From: Carnobacterium viridans
Lineage (GTDB): Bacteria > Bacillota > Bacilli > Lactobacillales > Carnobacteriaceae
Reading direction: 5' to 3'
Length of the DNA stretch: 64,000 nt
Assembly: GCF_900102725.1 (NCBI RefSeq)
Contig: NZ_FNJW01000008.1
Span: 1,240,001 to 1,304,000, forward strand
The notes under the pieces were generated by a model. That model was given only the letters and a program-made list of their open reading frames with translations. It did not search any database and had not been told where the DNA came from. Below, piece by piece: positions 1 to 11,749 of the stretch (position 1 is its first letter; each line of letters begins with the position of its first letter). The position numbers and the translations under genes are program-made.

Positions 1-608
1 TATCTTAATAAGATAGCGAAACCAACAGCAGGCAGAACAGCACCGGCTACAGCTAATCCGTTACCTAACCACAGTAATTGGTTGTTTAAGACACCAACAA
101 TAGAATTGACAAAGCTTCCGCCAAAACTTAATGCTAGCAATACTGGGACAGCTCTAGATAATGACCAAGATAAGGCCCCCATAAGAAAGTTTCGTTCAAT
201 TCCTTTGTAATCCATCTCTTCAATCTTTGTATCAATGCGATGTGCAAAAAATGTATTTGCAAATCTTCCTAAAATATCCATTTGAATCATTAATCCTGCT
301 ACTGGAACTGCGATTGCAGCGATTGCTTGCTCTGGGTTCATACCAATTCCTACTGAAAAAGCTGTAGCCAAAACGGTACCAGAGTTAGCATCTATTTTTG
401 AAGAACCTCCAAATGTACCTATACCTAAAACAGTTAATTGCATACTACCACCAATAATAAGTCCAGTTGTAACATCACCCATAATTAAACCAGCTATTAA
501 TCCAGCGAATACCGGTTGAGCAAGACCAGTATAAACTTGTAATTCATCTAAAATTTGATACCCTGCGTAAAGCGTTAACAATATAATTTGCCACCATGCA
601 ACTGCCAT
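1..608 (-). CDS. PTS mannose/galactosamine-family EIIC component (partial, runs off left edge)
   Basis: Membrane-spanning IIC subunit of a mannose-family (Man/Aga/Sor) sugar PTS, forming the sugar channel. The visible 202 codons begin MAVAWWQIILLTLYAGYQIL and contain the family-typical hydrophobic stretches with GLIAGLIMGDVTTGLIIGG and a glycine-rich loop GTFGGSSKIDANSGT. The start at 608 is preceded by a strong GAGGAGG ribosome binding site. The gene lies 30 bp after the EIIB gene and in line with the GH35 gene, so it belongs to one leftward operon; IID and IIA subunits are expected just outside the window. The substrate is inferred from the neighbour to be a beta-galactoside released from host or plant glycans. 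The C-terminus is cut by the window edge, not by mutation. Confidence 0.85.
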   Translation of the reverse strand, partial: MAVAWWQIILLTLYAGYQILDELQVYTGLAQPVFAGLIAGLIMGDVTTGLIIGGSMQLTVLGIGTFGGSSKIDANSGTVLATAFSVGIGMNPEQAIAAIAVPVAGLMIQMDILGRFANTFFAHRIDTKIEEMDYKGIERNFLMGALSWSLSRAVPVLLALSFGGSFVNSIVGVLNNQLLWLGNGLAVAGAVLPAVGFAILLR

Positions 609-638
609 TATTTTTTCCTCCTCTATCTTTATCTATTT

Positions 639-1124
639 TTAAATATGTTGTTTTAACAAACCAATAAAGTTCTCTTCGCGATCGCTTGGAACCATTTGTG
701 ATACCAATTCCACGCCTTTTTCATTAAGTTGCTTGAAGTTCTCAATATCTTCTTCTAGAACGTTGATCGATCTTGTAATAGATTTTGATTCATCCGATTG
801 AGACATATTTCCAACGTTGATTTTTTTAATTGGTACTCCCAATTCAACTAGCTTTAATAATCTGTCTGGTTTTTTTGCAATGATCAGTAACCGCTGTGAA
901 TCATATTTTCCAGCTAGAATATTTGCAGCTGCTTTTTCGATTGATAAAATACTTAATTTGACCCCCGCCGGAGTGGCCAATTTCAACCCGCTCTTTTCGA
1001 TTGCATTTGTTGTTACGCTATCATCTACCACCATAATTCTGCTGATACCTAGTTTTGTGGTCCAAAGATTTGCTACTTGTCCGTGAATCAATCTTCCATC
1101 TATTCTTACTGCTGTAATACTCAT
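639..1124 (-). CDS. PTS mannose/galactosamine-family EIIB component
   Basis: Cytoplasmic EIIB phosphocarrier of a mannose-family PTS, 161 aa, which is full length for the family. The N-terminus carries the hallmark RIDGRLIHGQV motif with the phosphorylated histidine at about residue 14. It accepts phosphate from EIIA and passes it to the incoming sugar in the IIC/IID channel. Its start is 1 bp from the stop of the upstream beta-galactosidase gene, so translation is probably coupled. The order regulator / GH35 enzyme / IIB / IIC resembles the pneumococcal bgaR-bgaC-PTS locus. The identity of the transported sugar is an inference from that arrangement. Confidence 0.9.
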   Translation of the reverse strand: MSITAVRIDGRLIHGQVANLWTTKLGISRIMVVDDSVTTNAIEKSGLKLATPAGVKLSILSIEKAAANILAGKYDSQRLLIIAKKPDRLLKLVELGVPIKKINVGNMSQSDESKSITRSINVLEEDIENFKQLNEKGVELVSQMVPSDREENFIGLLKQHI

Positions 1125-1125
1125 A

Positions 1126-2913
1126 TTACTCTTCCTCCTTATCCATTTTTTTAAATTTTGGTTCCATTTCCAAACTTATTGTCTCTGACCAAATGCCTTC
1201 TGTTTCAAAAACAATAATCTCATTTTCTCCCTTTTTAAAGAGAGCTTTTGGAACATATAACGATAGAGTTGGTCCCTCATTCCAAAATCGCCCAATGTTA
1301 AATCCATTTACTAGAACGATTCCTTTGCCAAACGACTCCATGTTGATAAATGTATCTTCTGGTGCATCGATTTCCACTTTATACTGGTAAAACGATGGCG
1401 AATGCTCTTCCCATTCTTTATCAAAGTCAATAGACAACGGTTCTGAAAAGTCTAAGCTGTATTGCTCCCAATCGGTAATAAAATGCAGATCAGACATGAC
1501 TCCTCTTCGGATCCCTTTTTGTTGCGTATCTGCCAATAACTTGTGTCCGTAATTGACACGCCCCATATTTTCTACTAGTACATCCAGTTGGTTAGAGCCC
1601 GTTATAGGTGAAGCGTATATTTTTTCTCCAATCTCTTCTTGATATTGTGTGGCTATTTTTTCTTCATTAAAGAAAAACTGGAGACGATCGCTGCCATCAA
1701 TTACACGATAAAATTCTTTTTGACTGTCTTTTTCCACATAACTTCTGTAAAGCGTATACCCATATTGTTGACCTAGTTCTTCCATTGTTTTTGGGTACTT
1801 AGATTCTTGTTTTTTAGCGATACGATCGACAATAGAAAGCAGACTTACTTTTCCAGTGACCTTTATATCCTTAATGTTCATGCTTGTCTTTAACAAAGGG
1901 CTATGTTGTTTAATATCAGGAAAAAATTCTTGCATCATTTTTTGTAAAGCATAATATTTCTCTGTCGGATTGCCTTGTTCATCTAAAGGAGCATCATAAT
2001 CATATGAAGTTACTTGCGGAAGATCTTTCCTTAACCTTGCCGAACTTCCATTCATGAAACCAAAGTTCGTTCCACCATGAAACATATAAAGATTTAAACT
2101 TCCTATCTCTAAAGCTTCTTTAACATCGCGAGTTAAATCATGAGCTTCTCTCTTTATGATTGGATCATTCCAGCGATTAAACCAGCCGTCCCAGTATTCC
2201 ATACACATCAATGGCCATTTTTTTCCCTTTGATTCGTGAAAATCTTTTAAATCTTTAAAATTCTCTTTTGAATGCGAGCCAAAATTCCCAGTTGTTAAAA
2301 TATCTAGGTCAGTCATTGTTCCTGCTTCTTGCGTAGCTTTCCATGCCCCATCTGATGTGAAAATAGGAACGGTTACACCAAGTTGTACCATCAATTCGTA
2401 AAGCATTTTTAAATATTCTTTGTCTTCGCCATATGAACCGTATTCATTTTCTAGCTGCATCATGATCACAGGTCCACCCTGGTCTACCTGTAAAGGTGTG
2501 ATTTGTTTAAGAAGCTTTTTATAATAGCGAGAAACTTTTTCAATAAATGCTGGATCTGAAGAACGTATTCGCATATTTTTATACGTTAGGAGCCAAGCCG
2601 GCAATCCGCCAAATTCCCACTCAGCACAAATATAAGGAGACGGGCGCAAAATAACAAACAAATCTAATTCCTCTGCTATTTGAACAAACCTTTTGATATC
2701 AAATTGACCTGAAAAATTGTATTCTTCTTCTTTTTGTTCGTGTACATTCCAAGGAATATATGTTTCTAATGTATTAAAACCCAACGCTTTTAAATTATAT
2801 AAGGAGTGATACCAATCCTCAGGAAGAACTCGGAAATAGTGAACGGCACCAGATATGATTTTGAACGGTTCACCATTTAGTAAAAATTCTTCTTTTATTT
2901 CAAATGTATTCAT
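1126..2913 (-). CDS. bgaC: Beta-galactosidase, glycoside hydrolase family 35 (BgaC-like)
   Basis: 595-aa retaining beta-galactosidase of family GH35. The TIM-barrel part shows the family acid/base motif QLENEYGSYG (acid/base Glu near residue 157) and the nucleophile motif MEYWDGWF (Glu near residue 239); conserved SGAVHYFRV and ETYIPWNVHE lie at the N-terminus, and two beta domains follow. No signal peptide is visible, so the enzyme should be cytoplasmic and hydrolyse sugars imported by the adjacent PTS. Pneumococcal BgaC prefers Gal-beta-1,3-GlcNAc; the same preference is plausible here but not shown by sequence. It is the first gene of a leftward operon and is divergent from a GntR regulator; a cre-like site at 2929-2942 lies just upstream of its ribosome binding site. 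Confidence 0.92.
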   Translation of the reverse strand: MNTFEIKEEFLLNGEPFKIISGAVHYFRVLPEDWYHSLYNLKALGFNTLETYIPWNVHEQKEEEYNFSGQFDIKRFVQIAEELDLFVILRPSPYICAEWEFGGLPAWLLTYKNMRIRSSDPAFIEKVSRYYKKLLKQITPLQVDQGGPVIMMQLENEYGSYGEDKEYLKMLYELMVQLGVTVPIFTSDGAWKATQEAGTMTDLDILTTGNFGSHSKENFKDLKDFHESKGKKWPLMCMEYWDGWFNRWNDPIIKREAHDLTRDVKEALEIGSLNLYMFHGGTNFGFMNGSSARLRKDLPQVTSYDYDAPLDEQGNPTEKYYALQKMMQEFFPDIKQHSPLLKTSMNIKDIKVTGKVSLLSIVDRIAKKQESKYPKTMEELGQQYGYTLYRSYVEKDSQKEFYRVIDGSDRLQFFFNEEKIATQYQEEIGEKIYASPITGSNQLDVLVENMGRVNYGHKLLADTQQKGIRRGVMSDLHFITDWEQYSLDFSEPLSIDFDKEWEEHSPSFYQYKVEIDAPEDTFINMESFGKGIVLVNGFNIGRFWNEGPTLSLYVPKALFKKGENEIIVFETEGIWSETISLEMEPKFKKMDKEEE

Positions 2914-2928
2914 TTAAGTACTCCTCTC

Positions 2929-2942
2929 GTAAAACGTTTACA
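2929..2942. promoter_or_regulatory. cre-like site upstream of bgaC
   Basis: GTAAAACGTTTACA matches the CcpA cre consensus TGNNARCGNWWWCA except at the first two bases. It sits about 16 bp upstream of the bgaC start, where CcpA would act as a roadblock. Similar sequences recur upstream of other catabolic genes in this window. This is a motif match only. Confidence 0.45.
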
Positions 2943-2952
2943 TTCAATATAT

Positions 2953-3058
2953 TAATATACTAAGTTGACATCTGTCAATCTTTATTTTAGTAAAAATAGA
3001 AAATATTTACTAAAAAAGAAATAAATGGTAAAATTCCTTTTTTTAAGTTAGTATATTA
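2953..3058. promoter_or_regulatory. Inverted pair of putative GntR operators between bgaC and bgaR
   Basis: TAATATACTAA at 2953-2963 and its exact reverse complement TTAGTATATTA at 3048-3058 face each other in the divergent intergenic region; the similarity extends a few bases outward. One copy lies close to each gene, as expected for a GntR-family regulator that controls both the operon and itself. Confidence 0.5.
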
Positions 3059-3085
3059 AGTAAATGGTATAGAAAGGAGATAGGA

Positions 3086-3799
3086 ATGAAAATCCCAAAG
3101 TATCAACAGATTAAAGATGATTTGCTCAAAAAAATTGAAGTTGGAGAGTTTAAACATGGCGATCGATTTTACAGTGAAGCGGAGTTAGTTAAACTTTATA
3201 ATGTTAGTTCAATCACTGTTATTAGAGCTGTTCAAGAATTAGTTAATGATGGTTATCTCTTACGGTTCCAAGGAAAAGGTACCTATGTTTCTCGCTCCCG
3301 TAAACGGAAACTTGTGGAGTTTTCAGACATTGAAATTTATGCTGGTGAACCAGAAACGGTAGAGGTTTTAAGCTTAAAAATTCAACATAATGAAGAGAAA
3401 AGAAAAGAATTAAAACTAAGAAAAAAAGAAGACTACTATGAAATTGTTCGGTTAAGAAAAGTTAATGAGGATCCATTTTTGTTGCATCTTTCTTATATTC
3501 CTAGCCAATTTATTAAAAATGATGTTCCTAGCCTTGATTATTATGATTCTATTTATAACCGTTTTAAAAGCGACTTTAACATCTATATGTATGATGAAGA
3601 ATCAAAAGAAACTAACGAAATTTGCTTCCCTACAGATGATTGGGTCGCAAAATTATTACAAATGAACACTAACGAGCCTACTATCAGACAAGAAAAGAAA
3701 ACTATTTTACAAGATGGAACTGTTGCTGAAGTAGTAGTCAGCTACAAAAAGTGGAACTACTACAAGATAGAGTTATCGTCGTTTAAAGATCAATATTAA
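3086..3799 (+). CDS. bgaR: GntR-family transcriptional regulator (HutC/UTRA type), BgaR-like
   Basis: 237-aa regulator. Residues 1-70 form a GntR winged helix-turn-helix (YQQIKDDLLKKIEVGEF, then YNVSSITVIRAVQELVNDGY and GKGTYV); the remainder is a UTRA-type effector domain (YYEIVRLRKVNEDPFLLHLSYIP). UTRA regulators commonly sense phosphorylated sugars. It is divergent from the GH35/PTS operon and separated from it by an inverted repeat pair, so local control of that operon is the natural inference. A good ribosome binding site (AAAGGAGA) precedes the ATG. The symbol is by analogy to the pneumococcal locus. Confidence 0.85.
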   Translation: MKIPKYQQIKDDLLKKIEVGEFKHGDRFYSEAELVKLYNVSSITVIRAVQELVNDGYLLRFQGKGTYVSRSRKRKLVEFSDIEIYAGEPETVEVLSLKIQHNEEKRKELKLRKKEDYYEIVRLRKVNEDPFLLHLSYIPSQFIKNDVPSLDYYDSIYNRFKSDFNIYMYDEESKETNEICFPTDDWVAKLLQMNTNEPTIRQEKKTILQDGTVAEVVVSYKKWNYYKIELSSFKDQY

Positions 3800-3831
3800 A
3801 CAATAAGTATACTAGGAGGCATACAAATCTT

Positions 3832-4365
3832 ATGGCAAGAATTGCAATTGATATGGATGAAGTTATCGCTGATTTTTACAGCAATGATTTAAAGGTATAC
3901 AATGAACTTTATGAAGCTGAGTTGACTATTAGTGATTTAAATGGACAGTATGTAAGTGAGCTTTACCCAGAAACGGATAAGATCATGCGTTATATACGTA
4001 ATACTAAAGGCTTCTTTAAAGATCTGCCTGTCATTGAGAATGCTCAACAAGTGATAAGTGAATTGATGCAAGAGCATGAAATCTTCATCACTACAGCAGC
4101 TATGGACTTTCCAAATAGTTTTGATGATAAATTTTATTGGCTTCAAAGTCACTTCCCTTCTATCCAAAAAGAAAATATTGTTTTTTGTGGCAATAAAAGT
4201 ATCATACATGCTGATTACTTAGTTGATGATAACATTGGTCATTTCAGCAACTTTTCAGGAATCGGATTGCTATTTACTGCCCATCATAATAAAAAAATTG
4301 ATTTTCCCAATCGTATGGAAAACTGGAAAGCTGTTAAAGATTTTTTCCAACAACTTACTGAATAA
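3832..4365 (+). CDS. HAD-superfamily 5'(3')-deoxyribonucleotidase-like protein
   Basis: 177-aa protein of the NT5C-type HAD family. Motif I is IAIDMDEVIADF with the two catalytic aspartates near residues 7 and 9; motif II is ITTAAMDFPN; the C-terminal motif YLVDDNIGHF supplies the metal-binding acidic residues. Such proteins dephosphorylate deoxynucleoside monophosphates. It follows the GntR gene by 32 bp and may be cotranscribed with it. Its ribosome binding site (AGGAGG) is rather far, about 13 bp, from the ATG. A terminator follows directly, separating it from the galactose operon. Confidence 0.8.
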   Translation: MARIAIDMDEVIADFYSNDLKVYNELYEAELTISDLNGQYVSELYPETDKIMRYIRNTKGFFKDLPVIENAQQVISELMQEHEIFITTAAMDFPNSFDDKFYWLQSHFPSIQKENIVFCGNKSIIHADYLVDDNIGHFSNFSGIGLLFTAHHNKKIDFPNRMENWKAVKDFFQQLTE

Positions 4366-4370
4366 TTTTT

Positions 4371-4402
4371 AAAACTGTCTTAGTTTTTCTCGGGACAGTT
4401 TT
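4371..4402 (+). terminator. Rho-independent terminator after the nucleotidase gene
   Basis: AAAACTGTC at 4371-4379 pairs with GACAGTTTT at 4394-4402 and is followed by a T-rich stretch. It ends the bgaR/nucleotidase transcript before galK. Confidence 0.75.
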
Positions 4403-4440
4403 TTCTATTGAACTATAAAAAGTAATCTTTATTTTTAGGT

Positions 4441-4484
4441 TTTACTAAATTTTACTTGTATTTATTTACTAAATTAATTACACT
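4441..4484 (+). promoter_or_regulatory. Putative gal promoter/operator region with direct repeat
   Basis: The 11-mer TTTACTAAATT occurs at 4441-4451 and again at 4465-4475. A possible promoter is TTGTAT (4456-4461), 17 bp, TACACT (4479-4484). The repeat could be an operator for the GalR encoded at the end of the operon, although it does not look like a standard LacI-family palindrome. Confidence 0.35.
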
Positions 4485-4520
4485 AAGAATATCAAAACAT
4501 TATTAAGGAGGATATACAAA

Positions 4521-5699
4521 ATGAATTTAAACAACTTGAAAAAAAAATTCACCGAACTTTTTAAACAAACTGATATGGAAGCGTTTTTTTCTCCTGGGAG
4601 AATTAACTTGATTGGAGAACACACTGATTACAACGGTGGGAATGTTTTTCCATGCGCAATTACTTTAGGGACATACGGTTTAGCAGCAAAACGTGAGGAT
4701 AAAACGCTTAACTTCTATTCTGAAAACTTTGCTGAATTAGGTATTATTTCTATTGATTTAGATAACTTAGAATACAATGTAGCAGATAGATGGACGAATT
4801 ATCCTAAAGGAATGATCAAGTTTTTAAAAGAGTCTGGATATGATATCAATCAAGGACTAGATATTCTTTATTACGGTAATATTCCAAATGGAGCGGGTCT
4901 TTCCTCTTCTGCTTCGATTGAATTATTGACAGGATTTATAGTACAAACACTATTTGGTTTAGACATCGATCGATTAGAGTTGATTAAAACTGGTCAACGA
5001 GTGGAAAATGAATTTATTGGGGTCAATTCAGGTATTATGGATCAATTTGCAGTAGGTAAAGGCAAAAAAGATACAGCTATTTTACTAGACTGCAACACTT
5101 TAGAATATGAATTGATTCCAGTAGTGTTAGAAAATCATTCAATTGTTATCATGAACACTAAAAAAAGACGTGAGTTAGCTGATTCTAAATACAATGAACG
5201 ACGTAGCGAATGCGATCAAGCATTAACAGAATTGCAAAAATTTCTTACTGTTTCTTCATTAGGTGCGTTGGATGAACAAACATTTGCTGACCATCAATCT
5301 ATTCTTTCAAATGAAACCATTCTAAAAAGAGCACGACATGCCGTAACTGAGAATCAAAGGACACTTAAGGCAGCCGTAGCTTTAAAGGCTGGAAATCTAA
5401 AAGAATTTGGTCAATTAATGAATCAATCACATATTTCTTTGAGAGATGATTATGAAGTAACTGGACCAGAATTGGACGCAATAGTTCAAGCTGCCTGGGA
5501 TCAACCAGGGATTTTAGGTGCACGAATGACGGGTGCAGGATTTGGCGGATGTGCCATCGCAATCGTTGAAAACGATAAGATAGATGATTTTATTGACCAA
5601 GTTGGAAAACAATACCTAGATCAAATTGGCTACCCTGGTGAGTTTTATATCGCTCAAATTAGTGATGGTCCTAAATTGCTTGAGGAGGAATCAGTATGA
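4521..5699 (+). CDS. galK: Galactokinase
   Basis: 392-aa GHMP kinase that phosphorylates alpha-D-galactose to galactose-1-phosphate, the entry step of the Leloir pathway. The family signature [17 protein letters not shown] is at residues 24-40, the phosphate-binding motif [11 protein letters not shown] near 130, and MTGAGFGGC near 340. The length is typical. AAGGAGG precedes the ATG. It is first in the operon galK-galE-galT-galM-galR; its stop overlaps the galE start by 4 bp (ATGA), so the two are translationally coupled. Confidence 0.97.
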   Translation: MNLNNLKKKFTELFKQTDMEAFFSPGRINLIGEHTDYNGGNVFPCAITLGTYGLAAKREDKTLNFYSENFAELGIISIDLDNLEYNVADRWTNYPKGMIKFLKESGYDINQGLDILYYGNIPNGAGLSSSASIELLTGFIVQTLFGLDIDRLELIKTGQRVENEFIGVNSGIMDQFAVGKGKKDTAILLDCNTLEYELIPVVLENHSIVIMNTKKRRELADSKYNERRSECDQALTELQKFLTVSSLGALDEQTFADHQSILSNETILKRARHAVTENQRTLKAAVALKAGNLKEFGQLMNQSHISLRDDYEVTGPELDAIVQAAWDQPGILGARMTGAGFGGCAIAIVENDKIDDFIDQVGKQYLDQIGYPGEFYIAQISDGPKLLEEESV

Positions 5700-6694
5700 C
5701 AGTCTTAGTCTTAGGAGGAGCCGGTTATATCGGTTCTCATGCCGTTGATCAATTAATTGAACAACAATATGACGTCACAGTAATCGATAATTTACAAACT
5801 GGACACCGAGGTGCGATTCATAAAAAAGCACGTTTTTACCAAGGAGACATTCGTGACAAAGCCTTTATGGAATCTGTTTTTGAAAAAGAATCGATTGAAG
5901 GAGTTATGCACTTTGCAGCAAATTCTTTAGTGGGAGAATCAATACAACAACCGCTACAATACTTTAATAATAATGTCTATGGAACTCAGGTCACTTTAGA
6001 AGTTATGCAGAAATTCGCTGTTAAATCCATTGTCTTCTCTTCTTCAGCTGCTACTTACGGCGAGCCAAAAGAAGTTCCAATTAAGGAAACTGCAGACACC
6101 AATCCTGAAAGTCCGTATGGAGAAACAAAATTGATGATGGAAAAGATATTGAAATGGTGCGACAAAGCTTATGATATGAAATTTGTTGCTTTACGGTATT
6201 TTAATGTAGCTGGAGCAAAATTAGATGGCAGCATCGGTGAAGATCACTCGCCTGAGTCACATTTAGTTCCTCTTATTTTACAAACGGCTTTAGGACAAAG
6301 AAATGAATTAACCATTTTCGGAGACGATTATGCTACACCAGACGGTACTTGTATCCGTGATTATGTCCATGTAGTCGATTTAGTTGAAGCACATATCTTA
6401 GCACTCGAGTATTTGAAGGCTGGAAATCAAAGTACTGTTTTTAATTTAGGCAGCAGTACTGGTTTTTCAGTCAAAAAGATGCTGGATACTGCACGTGAAG
6501 TTACTGGAAGAGAAATCCCTGCAACAGTAACCGTACGTCGAGCTGGAGATCCTAGTACATTGATTGCTTCAAGCGAGAAAGCAAAAACTATTTTAAATTG
6601 GAAACCTCAATACACAGATATAAAAGATATCATAGCATCAGCTTGGAATTGGCATAAAAACTCTCCTCACGGTTATACAGACACACACAATTAG
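5696..6694 (+). CDS. galE: UDP-glucose 4-epimerase
   Basis: 332-aa extended SDR enzyme interconverting UDP-galactose and UDP-glucose. The NAD-binding motif GGAGYIGSH is at residues 7-15, [10 protein letters not shown] near 115, and the catalytic YxxxK (YGETK) at residues 141-145; YFNVAGA and [10 protein letters not shown] are typical GalE motifs. It overlaps galK by 4 bp and is followed by galT after a short gap, consistent with a single transcript. Confidence 0.97.
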   Translation: MTVLVLGGAGYIGSHAVDQLIEQQYDVTVIDNLQTGHRGAIHKKARFYQGDIRDKAFMESVFEKESIEGVMHFAANSLVGESIQQPLQYFNNNVYGTQVTLEVMQKFAVKSIVFSSSAATYGEPKEVPIKETADTNPESPYGETKLMMEKILKWCDKAYDMKFVALRYFNVAGAKLDGSIGEDHSPESHLVPLILQTALGQRNELTIFGDDYATPDGTCIRDYVHVVDLVEAHILALEYLKAGNQSTVFNLGSSTGFSVKKMLDTAREVTGREIPATVTVRRAGDPSTLIASSEKAKTILNWKPQYTDIKDIIASAWNWHKNSPHGYTDTHN

Positions 6695-6709
6695 AAAGGA
6701 TGAATGTAT

Positions 6710-8213
6710 ATGATCGATCAATCAGTAACCGACTTTATTCAAATCGGTTATCAAAATCAAGAAATTCATCCGTTAGATGTTCTTCTTAAACAAAATCAAT
6801 TGCTCGCCTTGATTGGAAAACAAGCTTTAGATTCAGATATAAAAGCTTCTATGCCATTACCAAATCGTTTGGAAACATTGGATACACTAGTAGATTATGC
6901 TATTCAAGAAAATGTGATTAAAGATTTGGAATCTGAAAGAGACATATTATCCGCAAAAATTATGAATCTCATCACTCCTTTACCTTCTGAAGTAAACTGG
7001 AAATTTTGGGATCTTTATCAAGAAAGCCCTAAATCTGCTACAAATTACTTTTATCACCTTAGTCGGGAAAATGACTATATTAAAACAAGGGCCATTGAAA
7101 AGAATATCGAATTTACCAAATCTACTGTTTATGGTGATTTAGAGATTACAATCAATTTATCTAAACCAGAAAAAGACCCTAAGCAGATAGCTTTGGCTAA
7201 AACAGCTCCTACTTCTTTCGGGTATCCTACTTGTCTATTATGTATGGAAAATGAAGGTTACGAGGGACATATAAATCATCCAGCTAGGAGCAATCATCGT
7301 ATTGTCCGTTTAACTTTAAATCAAGAAAATTGGGGGCTGCAATATTCACCTTATGCTTATTATGAAGAGCATTGTATTTTCCTGTCACAAGAACATAAAC
7401 CAATGAAACTAGAAAAAGCAACATTTGAGAAGCTTTTAAATATAGTAGAACAATTTCCACATTACTTCGTAGGATCCAACGCTGATTTACCGATAGTTGG
7501 AGGCTCTATTCTTTCTCACGATCATTACCAAGGTGGCCAGCACACATTTGCAATGGCAAATGCAGCTACAGAGCATTCTTTTACATTAAAAGATACTCCT
7601 TCTGTAGAAGCTGGAATCGTCAAATGGCCAATGTCAGTCATCCGCCTAAGAAGCGCTAATCAAACAGAATTGATAACTGCTGCAAATCTTATTTTAGATC
7701 AGTGGCGTTTGTATTCAGATAAGTCAGTAGATATTTTAGCTCAGACAAACGGTGAACTTCATAATACGATTACGCCTATCGCAAGATATAAAGAAAAAAA
7801 ATATGAATTAGACTTAGTATTGCGCAATAATCGTACATCACAGCAATATCCTGAAGGAATTTTCCATCCTCATCCTGATGTTCAACATATTAAAAAAGAA
7901 AATATTGGGCTGATTGAAGTAATGGGCTTAGCTATCTTGCCACCAAGACTAAAAAAAGAACTTGTTGAAGTTGAGCACTACTTATTAGATGAACCTCATC
8001 AGTTAGACACTTCTCATCAAGATTGGGCTGATGAATTAAAAAGAACAAAAAAAATTACAAAAGAAACGGTCGGAACAATCGTTGAAGATGCCGTTGGATC
8101 TATTTTTCTGAGAGTACTAGAAGACGCCGGAGTGTATAAACAGAATGCTGAAGGAAAAGCTGCTTTCAAACGATTTATAAATAGTTTTGCTCATTCAAAA
8201 GGAGGAGAAAAGA

Positions 8214-8230
<17 letters not shown>
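6710..8230 (+). CDS. galT: UTP/UDP-glucose--hexose-1-phosphate uridylyltransferase, class II
   Basis: About 506 aa, the large Firmicutes class II GalT (pfam GalP_UDP_transf-type), which transfers UMP between UDP-glucose and galactose-1-phosphate. Recognisable elements are CLLCMENEGYEGHINHPARSNHR and the histidine cluster GGSILSHDHYQGGQH. Two ATGs are in frame at 6704 and 6710; I prefer 6710 because AAAGGA ends at 6700, giving a 9-bp spacing rather than 3. Its 3' end overlaps galM by 17 bp. Confidence 0.95.
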
Positions 8231-10314
<2,084 letters not shown>

Positions 10315-10318
10315 TTAA

Positions 10319-10367
10319 AAAAGGACATTCTTAGAGTTCAAAATTGAACCTTAAGAATGTCCTTTTT
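10319..10367. terminator. Bidirectional terminator between galR and the acyl-CoA operon
   Basis: A long stem AAAAGGACATTCTTA / TAAGAATGTCCTTTTT with an inner GTTCAA/TTGAAC stem serves the two convergent transcripts (galR on plus, CoA-transferase on minus). Confidence 0.85.
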
Positions 10368-10376
10368 CTGTTATAC

Positions 10377-11714
10377 TTAGCCTTCCATAAGAGACATCGT
10401 TTCTTCTATTTCATTTACTTTTTCTGTAATAAAGTGTTTTTCAATGGCTTTTTGTCGCAATTCTTCACGAAACTTAGGATGTGCTACTTCAATCAAAGCC
10501 TCTGCTCTTTCTTGTACTGTTTTCCCAATTAATTCAGCTTTTCCATACTCCGTTACAATTGTATCGATATCATTTTTAGAAGTTGATACAGCTGATCCTA
10601 AAGCTAATTCAGGTACAATTGTAGAGATAGTGTCGTTCTTAGCTGTTGAATACAAGCAGATGATTCCACAGCCATTTTTAGCTAGTCTAACTCCTTTAGT
10701 AAAGTCAGCTTGACCACCTGTAGATGAATAATACGAACCTTTTACCGTTTCTGAATTGCATTGTCCTAAAAAGTCAACTTCAACTGTCGAATTGATGGCT
10801 TTTAAATTATCAATTTTAGCAATTTCGCGAATATCATTCGTCATATCACAGGGCAACATCAATATATCTCTGTTGTTATTCATAAATTCATATAATTGTT
10901 TTGAGCCGATCGCGAACGTAGAAACTGTTTTTGTTGGATAAGTAGTTTTATATTTATTGTTGACAATGCCTTTTGCATAGAGTTCCACAATTTTATCTGG
11001 AAGCATCTCACTATGAACACCTAAATTTCGTTTATCCATCAAGTAGTCCATTACAGCATTTGGCATTGAACCAAAACCAATTTGAACCGTATCTCCATCT
11101 TTCACCGTTTCAGCAATGATTTTGCCGATAGCCAAATCTTTTTCACTTAATTTAGGGCTAGGTAAAGTTGGCAATTCAAAATCGTGTTCAATTAATGCTG
11201 AGACTTCACTAATATGAATGGTATTTTTGGCACCAAATGTACGTGGCATGTTCTTGTTGACTTCAAGAATGATGGTTTTTGCATCTTCAATCAATGAAGC
11301 AACATAAGAAGGACTTGTTCCTAAAGAGAAGTTACCGTCTTCATCCATTGACGATACTGTCGCCATGATTACTGGACGATCTGTACGTTTTTTTAGTAAT
11401 GCCGGTATATCCGAAAAGTGATTTGGCAGTAAATCAATGTTGCCTTGATTAAATCCTTTTCTGTCCATACCTGATAAAAATATTGATACTTGTTTTAGCT
11501 TAGATGGCGAGATATCCACGGTCGGAAAGCTTGGCAGCATACGGTATAAAGTATTTCCTTTTAACGACCCATTTATAGGTAACGCTTCCAATAATGCTGG
11601 AGGTTCGCCTGGCATGATGGGGAAAATGATCCCCTCTCCTGGCTCAATCAATTGTACCGCTTCTTGTGCTGTTGTTTTTTTCTTTTCATACATTTTTTCG
11701 TATAATTTTAACAT
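10377..11714 (-). CDS. Acetyl-CoA hydrolase/transferase family CoA-transferase (butyryl-CoA:acetate or 4-hydroxybutyrate CoA-transferase-like)
   Basis: 445-aa member of the acetyl-CoA hydrolase/transferase family, which moves CoA between carboxylic acids. The family elements VQIGFGSMPNAV and LGVHSEMLPDKIVELY (catalytic Glu in HSEM) are present, as is GGQADFTKG near residue 340. The last gene of the leftward thiolase-to-CoA-transferase operon, 35 bp after the crotonase. In that context it could either release butyrate (or another short acid) from its CoA ester or activate an imported acid using acetyl-CoA. Which acids it uses cannot be read from the sequence. Confidence 0.85.
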   Translation of the reverse strand: MLKLYEKMYEKKKTTAQEAVQLIEPGEGIIFPIMPGEPPALLEALPINGSLKGNTLYRMLPSFPTVDISPSKLKQVSIFLSGMDRKGFNQGNIDLLPNHFSDIPALLKKRTDRPVIMATVSSMDEDGNFSLGTSPSYVASLIEDAKTIILEVNKNMPRTFGAKNTIHISEVSALIEHDFELPTLPSPKLSEKDLAIGKIIAETVKDGDTVQIGFGSMPNAVMDYLMDKRNLGVHSEMLPDKIVELYAKGIVNNKYKTTYPTKTVSTFAIGSKQLYEFMNNNRDILMLPCDMTNDIREIAKIDNLKAINSTVEVDFLGQCNSETVKGSYYSSTGGQADFTKGVRLAKNGCGIICLYSTAKNDTISTIVPELALGSAVSTSKNDIDTIVTEYGKAELIGKTVQERAEALIEVAHPKFREELRQKAIEKHFITEKVNEIEETMSLMEG

Positions 11715-11749
11715 GACTACAATCCCCCAATCAGATGAATGATTCTTTT